From the NCBI RefSeq assembly GCF_902686445.1, contig NC_062222.1, positions 133,741,035 through 133,805,034 of the forward strand: a stretch of DNA of 64,000 nt, in the 5' to 3' direction. The notes below the pieces were generated by a model, which was not told the DNA's origin, did not search any database, and saw only the letters and a list, made by a program, of their open reading frames with translations. The stretch is from Sciurus carolinensis (taxonomy: Eukaryota > Chordata > Mammalia > Rodentia > Sciuridae). The translations under genes were made by a program, and so were the position numbers. Numbering within the stretch: position 1 is the first letter of the stretch; each line of letters starts with the position of its first letter. Of this stretch, positions 24,080-36,104 are shown one piece after another.

Positions 24080-24455
24080 TCCTGCTAATGTACTGCCTTG
24101 GTTTCTTGGAGCCTCCATAATGAAGTGGCTTAGGCTGGGTGATGCAAATAGGGGTCACTTACATCTTATGGTCTGGAAGTCCGAGATCAGGGTTTGGGCA
24201 GGGCTTGCTCCTTCTGAGGCCTCCCTTCTCAGCATACGCATGGCTGTTCCCCTGCGTCCTCACATGGCCTTCCCTCTGTGAGTGTCTACATCCTAATTGC
24301 CTCTTTAAGTAAGGACACCAGATGTAGTGGGTTAAGGTCCAACCTAATGATCTCATTTAACATTAATCACCTCTTTAAAGAGTCTGTCTCTAGACAGTCA
24401 CATTCTGAGGCAATGAGATTTAGGATAACTTGAGTTTGGGGAGGCCCATGACAAT
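24080..24455 (-). mobile_element. MLT1/MST-type MaLR LTR
   Basis: The plus strand shows the reversed LTR in order: 'atgaagtggcttaggctggg', 'tggtctggaagtccgagatc', 'gaggcctcccttctcagcat', 'cgtcctcacatggccttccc', 'ataaggacac'-like 'aagtaaggacaccagatgta', 'gtcacattctgaggcaatga'. All are MLT1 landmarks. Degraded, no internal region. Confidence 0.9.
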
Positions 24456-24944
24456 GACTGACCTCAAGTGATCACCTTGCCAAGTATCATGTCTTCATCT
24501 ATTAAAATGGCAGTAGTGATGCTTAAAGTTGTATCACCAAGATTAGCAGTAACTTACTTAAGAAATTCAATTCAATGGGTACAATAAAAATGAGTTCTTT
24601 CTGTTACTCAGGATAGATGAACTGATGGAATAATGCCCAGGCTCAGTGATCTACCATGTTCGAGTAGTTTTCCAGGTCAGGTGTCTCTCCTTCCAGCAGT
24701 GACTCTGGAATCCAGCTCCTTCCATGACCAGAAATAACCCCACGTTCAACTAGTCTGGACACCTTCACTGTGAATCGGAGCAGGTTCTCTTCTGCTCTTC
24801 TCATGCCTGCCCCTCTCACCACGTGGAATCAAGGACAAAATAAGATTTAGCACCAAGTGAGCAGCTGCCATCTTCTGGGACATAGCTGCTTGGTGCAGAA
24901 TGTTAGCCTTCCTCTAAAGCAACCCCAGACACGTGTTCTGCATT

Positions 24945-25326
24945 ATATTAGTTGGTTTTCCTTAATATAACAAATGCTCAAGAGAATCAACTCAGAAAGA
25001 GAGAAACTAGTTGAAACTAGAGTTTGGTTCATAGTTTCAGAGTTTTTAGTCCATGACAGTTGAACCCATTGCTTTAGGTCTTTGGTGGAACATCATGGTT
25101 GGAGAAGGTAGCAGAGCAGAATGTTCACCTCAGGGCTGGGATATGGAAGAAAGAAGGAGGAAGAAGCCAGTGTCTCAGAGTCCCTATAAGGCCACCCTGC
25201 AATGACCTGAAGACCTCCCATGGACCCTGCCTTTTAAGGTTTCCACCAACTCTACTAGCACCAACCTGGGGCCAACCTTTAAGACATAGGCCCTTGGGGG
25301 GGTCACTCAATATACAAACTATTGCA
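24945..25326 (-). mobile_element. Rodent MaLR LTR (ORR1/MT-like)
   Basis: On the minus strand it starts 'aatagtttgtatattgagtg', continues with 'ggcctatgtcttaaaggttg', 'gtggaaaccttaaaaggcag', 'atgggaggtcttcaggtcat' and ends near 'gaaaaccaactaatata'. This is a MaLR LTR of the rodent type. An 85-codon scale ORF on either strand is incidental. Confidence 0.85.
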
Positions 25327-26199
25327 CGTCTACCTTAAAGGTAGGGAATACACAGGTCAGAAAACTCTAGAGACCTGTTCAAGGTGCTTTAATAGGAATG
25401 CATGATGACTCTCCCAGTGGACGTGAGGTTTTGACTCTAACCCAGCTTCTTCTTCCACTGCAGAACAAGGGTGCAGAGAAGGGAATCAGCCCGGTGAGGA
25501 AGGAATAGAGGAGGTGCAATCATCTCAAGGGCACACGTGGGGACCAAGTGAGCAGCCGTTTCCTGAAAATCCGAATTGTCATTTCCTTTGGATGAAGAAT
25601 CAACCTAACGAAAAGTGATGTCGACACTCTGGCTACTATTGCAGGGAAAAGAAATGACCATAATGAAAGTGTCATGAATTAAATTTGACAGGATTGGTGA
25701 CAAGAATTACTGTGAGTTACAAATGAAGAACACACATAATTAGAAGTAAAGTGAGATCCCTAAAGTTTGCACAAGTCCCAGCTCTAGAAAAGGCTCTGAT
25801 ATTAAAGGAAAAAAAACAATGTGCAAATGAGCAAGAATGCTAATAAGGCAAATATTTATTTTCAGTAAGTCCTGGAATCAGCACACCTCACTGACAAAAG
25901 TCTTGACAAACATATCTGGGAAACGGCAGGTTTCTTCAACTAGCTTCCAGAATCTAGACATGGTGGCATTTGAGTGGACTCAAGCAGAAAGCAAAATATA
26001 ACTACAATGACAATGGCATTAGTAATAATATCTGTATATTTCTTTTTGATATGTACCTTTCCCAAGGGAGCTAGACCCGGCTCTGTCTTTCCTTTGCTTC
26101 CTTTCTTCCGGTAGTCCTTCCTGCCCGCTGCCTGCCTCTCCCTCCCTTGCCTGATTGGTTGGTTGTATTATAGGTACTTTCTGCCAAGGGCTGTAGATG
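25327..26199. other. Unassigned unique sequence
   Basis: About 870 bases; a TTCC-rich strip lies near 26080-26150. No coding signal. Confidence 0.45.
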
Positions 26200-26420
26200 T
26201 GGACAGCTTGGATAAGATACTGACCTTCACAGAGCTAACCCTCCAATGTGGGGAGGTGCATTTGAAATAAATAATTTTAAGTAACAATTTTTAGACTATG
26301 ATATGGAAATAATCAGGAGCAATGATAAGATTGTGATGAGTCAGAGGCAATTTTTGAGACACTTAGTGCAGGCCTCTCTGGGGAGATCACATAAAAACTC
26401 AGAGAGCCACTGGGGGAACA
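26200..26420 (-). mobile_element. L2 LINE 3' end fragment
   Basis: 'ccttcacagagctaaccctc' then 'gtgatgagtcagaggcaatt' and 'gcaggcctctctggggagat' fit the reverse L2 3' UTR order (catggagcttacattc, gtgataagtgctatgaag, aaggcctctctgaggagg). Confidence 0.55.
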
Positions 26421-26434
26421 TTTTGGAAGGGTCA

Positions 26435-26833
26435 GGTTCCTACGGCTACTGTCACAAAGTGCCACGCACTGGCGGGCTTAAACAACAGAAAGTTAACATG
26501 TCACAGTTCTCAAGGTCAGAATCCAAAATAGAAGTGGGGTTGGAGTCTTTGCTGGGCTGGATCTGAGCCCAGCTGCTCTTCAGCTTCAAGTAGTGTCAGC
26601 GTCCTTGACTTGTAGATGGCTGTCTTATCCCTGTGTTTTCACCTTGTCTTCTCTCTGTCTATGTGCAGATGCCTGTTCTTATGAGGACACAATCATATTA
26701 GTTTATGGCCCACCTCAAAAATCTCACCTGAACTCAGGTCATCTGCAAAGACTATTTACAAGGTCACATTCAAAAGAACTAGGAGTCAGGACTTCAGAAT
26801 CTTTCTTGGGAGGGACATTATTGAATCCATAAC
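26435..26833 (-). mobile_element. MLT1-type MaLR LTR
   Basis: Reverse-orientation landmarks: 'ggctactgtcacaaagtgcc', 'ggcttaaacaacagaaagtt', 'tcacagttctcaaggtcaga', 'cttgacttgtagatggctgt', 'gaggacacaatcatattagt', 'attgaatccataaca'. Third minus-strand MaLR within 2.8 kb. Confidence 0.9.
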
Positions 26834-26954
26834 AATGGATGAAACCTCTTGTTAAGCAGAGGGAACACTAAATGCAAAGGCCTTGAGATGGGAGAGCTTT
26901 TAAACATGTATGTCTTTCCAATAATGATTCCAACACTCATTCAAGAGTACTCTT

Positions 26955-27152
26955 ATGCCCAGACAGATGTGATGGCACACATCTGTAATTCCAGCTACTG
27001 GGGAGGCTGAGGCAGGAAGGTTGAAAGTTCCAGATGAGCGCTGACAACATAACCAATACCCTGTCTCAAAATAAAATGAAAAGGACTGGGGATGTGGCTC
27101 AGGGGAAGAGCATCCCTGGGTTCAAACCCAGGTATAAATTTTAAAAAAAAAT
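26955..27152 (+). mobile_element. Dimeric B1/ID SINE (sciurid type)
   Basis: 'gatgtgatggcacacatctg', 'ccagctactggggaggctga', 'accctgtctcaaaataaaat', then 'actggggatgtggctcaggg' and 'gcatccctgggttcaaaccc', ending in a short A tail at 27144-27152. Nearly full-length. Confidence 0.94.
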
Positions 27153-27589
27153 GTGTAGACATGCTTTCCACACAGGACTGAGGCTGCAGAGGAAGACACT
27201 GGCCTGAATTCAGAACCTGCTGTAGGACCACCTACTCTTCAAGTCTGAGGACTCGACTCTCTGCCACTCTGGAACTTTCCCTCACGTTCCAGGAATGAAA
27301 ATCCATAACACCTATCTCCTCAGAGTATAAGGCGTTAATGAGCATGAAAGTGCTTGCTCAGTGCTATGCGGTGTGAAATAATATGATTTTTAAAACTCTA
27401 TATGGACAGAAATGAATTCCAAGCCTGTCGAATAACTGGCCCATGTTAACTATTGGAGAGAAAAGAATTTGTTTTAATATACATTCTGGCACAGAATTCA
27501 GCTCTGCCTACAGAATTGTTTCTTGGTTATGCTTGGAAATGCTACTTTCTAAGCATCTGATTTTTTTTTTTAACTTTCAATTTGAGTCC

Positions 27590-27775
27590 TGAAGTCCTGT
27601 AGGCATGATGGGAAGAACACAGCCGCTGGGCTGGGAGGTCAGGGATTGAGTCCTGGCCCGTCACTTCAGGGGGTCACTTCACCTGCCTCTAAACCCAGAG
27701 TCCCCATCTCTAGGTAGTAGCAGGAGGTAAGAGCAGAACCTACCTCAGAGGGTTCTGGGTGAAATCAATGCTGGA
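27590..27775 (+). repeat. MIR SINE fragment
   Basis: 'gctgggaggtcagggattga', 'gggggtcacttcacctgcct' and 'cctacctcagagggttctgg' follow the MIR order in plus orientation, including the 3' 'cctacctcatagggttg' block. Confidence 0.65.
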
Positions 27776-30509
27776 GACACGTGGAGCTGTGCTGGAGAAA
27801 CAGAGGTGGACCTTCCTCCACCACACGTGCTTTGTTTTATTTCATTAGCTCTCACTTCCTTTGGTCACTATTTTGCCTGACACTCCTTTTGTTGGCTAAT
27901 CTCCCAATTATTTCAATAATAATGATAACACCCACATTCGAATGGTGATGGCTTACCGAGTGACCTTATATCTTCTATCTCACTGACATGCACTCCCCAC
28001 TGTGCGCAAGGTGACCACCACACCCTGGGGAGGCTGCAGCCTGTGCTGCATGCCTGTGGGTCCAGATGCTAGGGCAACCAGTGGACTGGACTGGATTCTG
28101 CTATGGAGTCCAAGATCTGGTGTTGGCGCACCACGTGCTTGTGAGCAGAGCTGACCCTCGCAGTGAACAACAGCTCCCTGTCCACTTCATGCCCACGTTG
28201 CCCTGAGTGCCCAGCATATGGCACAGCAGCCCCTTTTATCTGCAGGACCACATCCCAAGATCCTGCCGGAGTAGATGCCAGAAAACCACAGGCAGTACCA
28301 AACCCCATACGCTCCAGGTTCTTTCCTACACATACCTACCTATGATCAAGCTTAATGTATATGTCTGCAAATTAAGAGATTAAAGCAGCTAATATTAGAG
28401 TAGAGCAATTATAACAATATACTTTGTAATAAAAATTATGAGAATGTATTCCCTCTCTCAAGACTTCTTATTTTGCTAAAATTGTAGGGTTATTTTTAGT
28501 TAAGGGGACAACTACTATGATGCATTTTGTCCTCAGAAATCTCTATGTGAATTTATTATTATAAATTATTATTAAAATTATGATTTATTATTATCCCCAC
28601 TTAATGTGGGCACTCAAATGCACAGAGAGACCTAGTGGCTTGTTGAAACGGCTCAGCTGGAAGGTGTCTGCGCCTCTTCCAGGGCTGACTCACAGCTGTG
28701 AGAGGAGCGCAGCTGGCACTGTGCCTGGGTTGTGCCCGTGATGATTTCGAAGGTGCTGTTTCGCACCCTACTTTATTCTGCCGTGCGACCTTATGCAGGA
28801 GGCTGATCCCCTCCTCCCGAGTATGCATTTGGAACACAGAAATGTGGTGGGGGTGATGTGGGGTACATTCTGCAGCTGGGTTGTAGGCAGCGGAAGCTCC
28901 CACTTTCACAAGCCGGGAGCACAGCTTCTCGGGAACCCGCTGTCAGGCTGCGAAGCATAAGCAGCCACGTGGGGAGGTCCACAGTGAAAAAGATCAAGAC
29001 TCCTAGACAACAGCCCCAGCTTAGCCCCAGGCCATGGTCTGAGTTTCAATGTCCCAGAGAACAGGAATTACCCCACAGAATCACCAAAGACTGTAAGTTA
29101 TTATTGTTTTAAGTCAATAAGGTTTGGGATGCTTGCTCTGCAGCAATCAATACTCAAAATAGTGTCAGGAGCTTCATTACTATTTCATAAAAATAATCAT
29201 GACTATTGGTTTAGTTATATTAAAGAACCAGCTTCTCGGGGCTGGCGAATTAATGACTGAAGGCCTGAACTCTGGTTTCCTGACTTCGAAGTCTATGCTT
29301 CTTCCTCTCCTCCTGCATCTCTACAGTGTGAGTCCAGATCAGATGCTCAGCTACAACCCCACCATCACCATCACCATCCCCTACCCCTGGGCTGCACCAA
29401 CAGCCTGCAGAAACAGTCGCCCAACTTCCATGTCACTCTCCCTGTGCTGCCTGGTGGCTCTTTTTGAAAGTACAAATTCAATAATGTGACCTCTCTACTC
29501 AGTGGCACCAAAGCAAGAAAGCCAAGAATCAGGTCCCACACTGCTGGATCTGGCCTGCCTGCTCCCGTGCCCAGCCTCAGGCACTGCCGCCCCTCCTCCT
29601 GACCCCTGGAACTTGCGCTTGCCTTCTCCCTCTCTTTTCCCATCTCCATCCAAACGCTGTCTCTCCCGGGCCACCCTCCTCTTTCTCTTCCTTTGACTTT
29701 CCTTCACTTGCCAGGAGTTGATTCATAGCTTTTCATAGCTTCACATCTGGATAGATACATAATCACATGAGTAATATGCAGTTATTTCTGTATTTTCTCT
29801 GTTTCTAAATTTGATGGAGCAAGGGCAAGTGCTTGTATTTTAATCCTAGGTCTCCTACTGCCTAGAATAAAGGAGCCTATGGGTCTAGAATTCCCTAAAC
29901 CCTTTTATGTGCTGTGTTTGTGCGTTGACTGTGGTTTGGAAGCCGGGCTGGCCTGCATACAGCAGAATTCCCCCTGTTCTTGCTGTCATCTCTCCGGTCA
30001 GCGGGGCTGTGTGGGGAGTCCTCTCTACTCTGGGGCTGGTGTGGATGCGGTGCGGGGACCCACCGTACACTGACCTTTCCCTGGTGATTGAGTAACTGCG
30101 TGACTGTCCACGTCTCAGGAGCCGTATCCTCTTCTCTTTTCGGATTGTCTGTCACAGCTTTAACGAGGAAGGACACAGCTCCGACTGCACCATGACCTTA
30201 ATCAGAGGATGGTTGGCTCCAGATCTCTGAGCGTCCGGTCTCCCAGCACAGTTTTCAGAGTAAGGACAGTGGAAACACCAAGAGCTGGATGGTGCTTGCA
30301 CCACTTAGCCATGGCAGAGCTGCATGAAACCCACGCTCCTTCCCCGCACCGCCAGTCCTCCCAGAGCTCAGGCTGTCTGCCAACTCCTGCCACGGGCAGC
30401 ATGGCACTATGCCACCACCGGCAGAGTTCCTCAGGGCGTCTTCCAGAAGCATTTCCTCCCAGCTCTGAATCCTCCCGAGTGCTTTGTCCGGCCATGCTAG
30501 ACTGGCTAT
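27776..30509. other. Unassigned sequence with weak old repeats
   Basis: About 2.7 kb. AT-rich at 28330-28600, with 'ttattattataaattatt' runs, then GC-richer. A weak reverse MIR may lie at 28590-28690. ORFs of 84-121 codons occur on both strands at 28.6-29.6 and 30.2-30.57 kb, mutually overlapping, without domains. Confidence 0.4.
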
Positions 30510-30665
30510 TACAGAATGGTGCTTTCAGGACAATGGTCACTAGCCACAGGTGCCTAATAAGCACACAAGTGTAGTTAGTTTGAATTGAGATGTGCTATTA
30601 GGTATCAAACGCATGCCATATTTTGAAATCTTAGTAAGAAAAAATATACAAAATATCCCATGACA
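30510..30665. mobile_element. Possible hAT-type MER DNA transposon, first part
   Basis: 'ggtcactagccacaggtgcc', 'tgaattgagatgtgctatta' and 'ttgaaatcttagtaagaaaa' resemble a known non-autonomous mammalian MER element marked by 'ctagccacatgtggct' and 'gaactgagatgtgctgtaag'. I cannot name the exact family. It stops at 'aaaatatccca'. Confidence 0.5.
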
Positions 30666-31776
30666 CATATACTGAGAGTACAGCAGCCTGATCACTGGCT
30701 AAAGGAGCCTCGTCCTTCTGCTCTGTGTCTGGCTTTTCCAGGGACAGCAGCAGACACACCATGGCTGGCAAAGTAGCCCAAGACATCGGCAGTGGATCAA
30801 AGGAGAAGGGTCGAATGATCGGACTGCTCTAAGTGCTCAGAGAGGAACTACGACGGCTGCCAGGAAGAGAGCTCCCTCCACTGTAGGGTGAAGAGACTTT
30901 GTGGCTTGAGACCAGGACCTTCCAGAGCAGTGGAGCCTTCGGAGACAGAAGCTTCTAGAAATCCACCGAGCTGCTCATCTTCCTTTCCAAAACTTGGCAA
31001 GGAATTTCAGAACTTGGCCCGGGATTTCAGAACTAACCTGAGATTTCACAAGGCAGCCCTTGGTGCGCTTCAGAGGCTGGCAGATCCCACCCGTCAGGTT
31101 TGTTGGGAGATGCTAATCTGTGTGCCATCCCCGCTGGGAAGGTCACTGCCATGCCCGAAGGCACCCAGGTGGGTCACTCGATACAATGGCGAGTAAGAGC
31201 AGTTTGGCACTTTTAGAAATTCTAGAAAACTTGGGTTTCATCTCTGATGCTTTTCATAAGAAATTGTTTCACGTATGTTCCATTTGCTCCATTGTGTTAT
31301 TCCATCTCTCACTCCGGATGCACTTGAAAAGTGACTGTTCACAGACCTCAGTGACGTGAGGTCATTGCTCAGGGTGACAGGTGGCTCGCATGCAGAAGGG
31401 TCAGGAGATATTTTCATTCCTCATGCTGTGTGTTTCAGCAGGTTCCTGACTTGCTGGGTAGCTACCCAGGTGCTAGCTTTGATAAATGAACACATACAGG
31501 GTCTTTTCATGATAGAGCTGGCTGCGACTTGACCCAAGTGTTTAGCAACTGGGGTGTTAAATCTTACCATGCATCACTGTGACAGGAGGTGGGATTTTTT
31601 TAAGAGTGAAAAAACAAATCTTAACCAAGGTGTAACCTTGTAGTTTCCAAAAAGATAAATAAATACAACAAAAACAAGGTAAATTTGGTATCTATAGAAG
31701 ACCATATGTGCATTTATGATAGCTACTTCCACATCTTATAATTTTAACATTCTTAAATTAAAGATGTATATCCAAA
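30666..31776. other. About 1.1 kb between the two transposon parts
   Basis: Contains an ATG in good context at 30761 ('cacaccatggctggcaaagt') that opens only 23 codons, a 102-codon frame at 30888-31196 without a recognised domain, and a short tandem repeat at 30991-31049. No poly(A) tail or splice pattern that would settle whether it is a retrocopy is visible. Confidence 0.4.
30991..31049. repeat. Three-copy 20-bp tandem repeat
   Basis: Units aacttggcaaggaatttcag, aacttggcccgggatttcag and a diverged 19-base third copy lie head to tail. Units 1 and 2 differ at 3 of 20 positions. The 20-base period is not a multiple of three, which argues against a coding repeat. Confidence 0.85.
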
Positions 31777-31905
31777 AAATATCATATTGATTATGTGCAG
31801 AAATGATACTTTGAGTATACCGCCCAACATGAACATATTATTAAATTATTTCCTCCTGTTTCATTGTAAACTTCTCCTGGACAGCACTGCTATAGAAAAA
31901 TCATC
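31777..31905. mobile_element. Possible hAT-type MER DNA transposon, second part
   Basis: 'atattgattatgtgcagaaa' and 'catattattaaattatttcc', ending in 'ctggacagcactgctataga', resemble the other half of the same MER element (its end reads 'attggacagcac'). The order and strand are consistent with the part at 30.5 kb. Confidence 0.5.
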
Positions 31906-32251
31906 CTCCTTCTCATCCCCTGACCTTCAAATAGCTTGACCTTGTACACTCAATCAAAGTCATGCCTCAGTTTCTGTCAGTTCTCCTTGCCATCTTAGAG
32001 GGCACCCACATATGGTATAGAAGCCACCCCAGTCACAGTCATGTGGCTCAACCGACTTGCCCAGCATGAGCCATGTCATGGAACGTATGGTATGTACCTC
32101 CCCCTCTCCTCTCCTGGTTTCCTGGTGCTGGATGACTTCATTCATGGAAATCTCATGCATCCTTTAAAATCATGTAGAATGCCATTTCCTCCACAAAGCC
32201 ACAGAGTTTCTCCAACTTACTCCTGTATATCCTGCTTGCTGTATGAAAAAA

Positions 32252-32255
<4 letters not shown>

Positions 32256-32282
<27 letters not shown>
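32256..32282. repeat. (TA)n microsatellite
   Basis: Thirteen uninterrupted TA units following an A-rich segment. Confidence 0.95.
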
Positions 32283-32287
<5 letters not shown>

Positions 32288-32902
32288 CATAGATCAAAAA
32301 ACATCTCAAGTGTTTTCTTTATATAGATAGAAATACTGGCTATTGTCCCTATTGAGGTCGTTATTTAATTGTCAGTGTCTGAAATATCAGAGAGTAAATG
32401 GATCAACAAAATCTGTCAAAGAGAATGAGAAATCTAAATAGGCCCATGATCTGGGTAATCAATTGCTTCCTTAAAGCCTTGTAGAAAGGGAAACCTTAGC
32501 TCTCAGTTCCAAAACCCCAGAAGGAGAACAATCTTTCCCCATTGTAAATGAAGCTTTCTTAACACTAGAGTCTACATGACATTTTTCTCAGGGGATTTGT
32601 GAGAACAGGAACTTAACCATCTTGCATTGCCCTTGGGCCAGGTCACTGCATGAAAGAGGAACACAGTTTTGGAAGATCTTTGAAAAATCTGGTCAGGAGT
32701 CAGTCTATGTGCTTTTCTAGAAGGTAGGAACTTTGCGAGACAGTGAAGACTCTTACTCGCAGTGTCACGGACACACGGGAAGCTCCCCAGAGGCCCTTAG
32801 AGATCACAAGAAGCAATGGCAGAGCTGGCAGAGCAAGATGCAAAGATGCCCACTTCAGCCCACACAGATGTGCCTCAACCCCAAGCCCATGACCTCGTCC
32901 TG

Positions 32903-32992
32903 TAGGGATTGTTGGTGACTGGGCATGACCCCATGTACAGTAGTGGCCTCGCATGAGCAGGCCCCGGGTTCCCTTTCCAGCACCACAGAGAA
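32903..32992 (+). mobile_element. ID-type SINE monomer, diverged
   Basis: 'gtagtggcctcgcatgagca' and 'ggccccgggttccctttcca' ending 'gcaccacagagaag' matches an ID SINE (gtagagcacttgcctagcatgc...ggccctgggttcaatccccagcacc). Confidence 0.62.
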
Positions 32993-33484
32993 GAGCAATC
33001 AAAAGGAAGGGTTGGTAATGTGCAGGGCCTCCCCAAGTCTGTTTCCCCACATGCAAGACGTGGGTAATTTCACTCTAGCAAAAATGCAGGAAAGACAAGG
33101 AATTGGCAGAAAATGAAAGAGGGAAACTAGAGCAAAATCACCTTAATTTCGGCTCCTTCAGGGAGAGAAACAGGGATTTTTTTTTAACATTTGAAATCAT
33201 TTTTATTGATGTCTTCAATATTGACATGTAAGCCCTCAAAAACCAAATTCAAAACTTATTAACCATCCCATGACTAATAAATTTAAAAGCCAAACATTTC
33301 AAGACCGTGTAGGTAACTTAGTGGTAGAACCACCAAGGAATTCTCTTAAAGATAGCTTAAAAGGTGCAATGCAAGCCCCGAGTGAAGATGATGCTGAATT
33401 CAGACAGGGATTTGAGGGCAAGAAGTTAATTTGGGATGAAAGAGGAGACAGGTAAGGGGTTGTGACTAGTTAAATGCTCTCCTC

Positions 33485-33790
33485 CAACATTCACATCCCC
33501 AGCTCTGCAGAGTGGCTGGAGTTGGAGCCAGCATCATCAAAAGGTGATTAAGTTCAACTGAGGTTGGGTGGGACCCTAGTCCAATATTCCTGTGGTCCCT
33601 GCAAGAGAGGAGATTGGAACCCAGACATGCATAGAGGGAAGTCTATCTAAGGGTGGGAGGAAAAGACCCCCATCAACAGGCCAAGGAAAGAGGCCTCAGA
33701 AGAAAATAAGCTTGCTCACTTCCTGGTCTCAGACTTCAGCCTCCAGGAAGCAAGTACATTCACTCGGTTGCCTAAGTCCGCAGCCTTTGG
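33485..33790 (+). mobile_element. MLT1/MST-type MaLR LTR, 5' part
   Basis: Landmarks in plus order: 'aaggtgattaagttcaactg', 'gtgggaccctagtccaatat', 'gagaggagattggaacccag', 'agagaggcctcagaagaaaa', 'gacttcagcctccaggaag'. The 3' end after the last landmark is lost. Confidence 0.82.
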
Positions 33791-34194
33791 TATTTGTTAA
33801 GTTGGCCCTGGCACACTAACATGGGAGTGAGCAGCTTACAAGAGGAAATGCCAGGGAAGGGAAGGAGGCCACACAGGATGCAGCAATGAGCAGGGACCAG
33901 CCAGGGCCCCTGGGCTTCGGCCCCACTGAGAACACGGAGAGAGTATAACAACTGAGTCTTGCCCAGGTGTGGGAAGCTGGGGTGTCCATCCACCAGGTCC
34001 CACCCATTATTGGCAGCAGGCAAAGGCTAGGCCATCAGCTCCCTGGCCTGAAGTTCCTGAAGTCAGAGAGACTCCTCAGGCCAGAGCAAAGTGTTTCCCC
34101 TGAGTACCCAGGACACATGGGCACAGCATTTACAGCATCTGCCACCGAAATGTTTAGCAAATGCTAGTCATCCCCCAAAATTGAAGATAGCATC

Positions 34195-34480
34195 AATTAA
34201 TTCAACACATAATTACTGGCCTAGGCCCTGTCCTAAGCTCTGAGATTGCCCAGGTGAAAGATCAGGATCCTGCCACCCTTCAGCCTGGAGTGAAGAGGGA
34301 CTGAGGTGTCGGGTGATAGAGAAGGGAACTTAGGAAGTAACGAAAAACTTGGAGAGTGATAGGGACGACATAGGAAAGGAAGCAGGACGAGCTGGGCCAA
34401 CTGGACATCGGGTCACTGGTACTCATAAGGCAAAGGACAATAGCCTGGAAGGCTGCAAAATACTTCCACACAGAGGGAGA
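34195..34480 (-). mobile_element. L2 LINE 3' end fragment
   Basis: 'taattactggcctaggccct', 'gtcctaagctctgagattgc' then 'gcctggagtgaagagggact' and 'ggaaggctgcaaaatacttc' follow reversed L2 (ttattgagcacctactatgtgcc...). Diverged. Confidence 0.55.
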
Positions 34481-36104
34481 GTACATCTTGCCTAGGGACT
34501 TGGAATTCTAGGGAGATCCTGGGCTTAGGGAACTTCAAAATTTATTTCTGGGAGAGCAAAACGTGGAAGGGGAGAACCCCGAGGAAGTCTGGAAAAAAGA
34601 CACAAATTTAATTTTTTAAAGGGCAGGCAAGTGCACGCTGAGGGAAGCGGCCTTTAGCCGGCACTAAATCGTCTTCTGGCATTCCGATGAGTTTCAAAGT
34701 TCTAGAAACATAAATAATAGTCCAGTCAGAGATGAACCAAAAACTAGAATTCATCAACAAGGAAGTCAGCTGGTTCACAGGTATGCATTTCAATTTTCTC
34801 CAGGGTAAGGGGTTGGACAAATAATTCAGCAGCAAAATATCCTCAGACGGTCCCTGACCCCACAGGGCTTCAGTCTAGTTCTCAACCAGGAGAAATTCTG
34901 TGCCCAGGAGACACAAGGTCATATGTGGGGACCTTTGATTGTCACAGCTAGGGAACACCACAAGCATCCATTGGGTAGAAGTCAAGGATGTTGTAATAGA
35001 CTAACATACATAGAGCAGCACCCTCCATGACAGAATCATCAAGATATCAGTAGTGCCCAGGCAGAATCCTGAGGAAAGTCAGAGACCCTGGACCTCAGCC
35101 CTTCAACTGCAATGCTGAAGCCAGTTTCCCTTAGCATACCTCTCAGAACCCATGACAAGGCCACAATGCTTTAAAGCTAATACATATTAGTCACCCATGA
35201 GAAATGCAGAGCCTCAGACAGTGGGATATAGTAGAAAAAGAACAGGACTGAGACAGATGCCCCTGATTTCCCCTCACTTAACTTACTACACGTGTGACTT
35301 AAGGCCTGGGACAGGGGTGCTCTGACCCTCTGGTTTCTTATTTGTCAAAATAATATGGGTGTAGATGTGTAATGGAGAGACACATACACAGCAGCCAGCA
35401 GCAGAGGACACAGGGGACCTTCCAGGCCTCTGTCACTCAGCTGCCACTCCACTCCCACCTCAGTTGCTTCAGAAATTACTCTGAAGCTGGTATATTCTGT
35501 TCTAACTTGGACCTAGGTTTTTAATTTGTTTTCCAGGTACATATCAGTCCCAACTCTTTGATAATTTTATTTTAGTAGGAATTGATTTATAAGAAATGAA
35601 ATCAGATTTTAGTCTCTTATTTCCCACATTTGGGTTTTGGAATTTTCTAAGTAGAAGATATGCACAGAGAATGCTAACATGCAAGATCCTTTGTAATTGA
35701 GAATGGAGGGTCAGGCTCAGATGAGTATCAATAATACATATTGATCAGTGGAAAATTAATTGAAATCAGGAAAAAATGTAGACATTGTTTTTCCATGCTC
35801 TCTTTTTCAGTGGTTTTTAAATTCTTAGCAATAAGTTCTTCAGAAGGGAGGCAAACTTAAATAGAGGAGATTAGGACAGAAAAAATAATGCTTCTGAGAC
35901 AGTAAAAACAAACGTTTTGCAAGAGGTCTTAAGTTTTAATCCCTAAAGTTTTATTCACTTGTTTGTCAGATCAGTGGGCTAGTTAATCCAAAACTATGGA
36001 CAGCAGGATTTAAAGGAACAAAATAAGGGACACTCGCTGGGCTGCCCCTTGCCACAGTCTCAAGAATGGCAGGAAGCGGGGACGTGCCCAGCCACGCTCT
36101 GAGA
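34481..36104. other. Mostly unassigned; MIR at 35210-35365
   Basis: No gene. The MIR is listed separately. The rest is AT-rich from 35480 onward. Confidence 0.4.
35210..35365 (+). repeat. MIR SINE fragment
   Basis: 'gtagaaaaagaacaggactg', 'actacacgtgtgacttaagg' and 'tctggtttcttatttgtcaa' follow MIR plus order (actagctgtgtgaccttggg, tcagtttcctcatctgt). Confidence 0.55.

Larger units (their letters stand above)
31906..33484. other. Unassigned sequence with small repeats
   Basis: Holds a (TA)n run and an ID-like SINE listed separately; otherwise no gene or named repeat. T9 run at 33178-33186. Confidence 0.4.

Noticed and set aside
30761..30832. ATG in a strong start context followed by 23 codons
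   Set aside because: The frame closes at once and no homologous protein is recognised; too short to claim.
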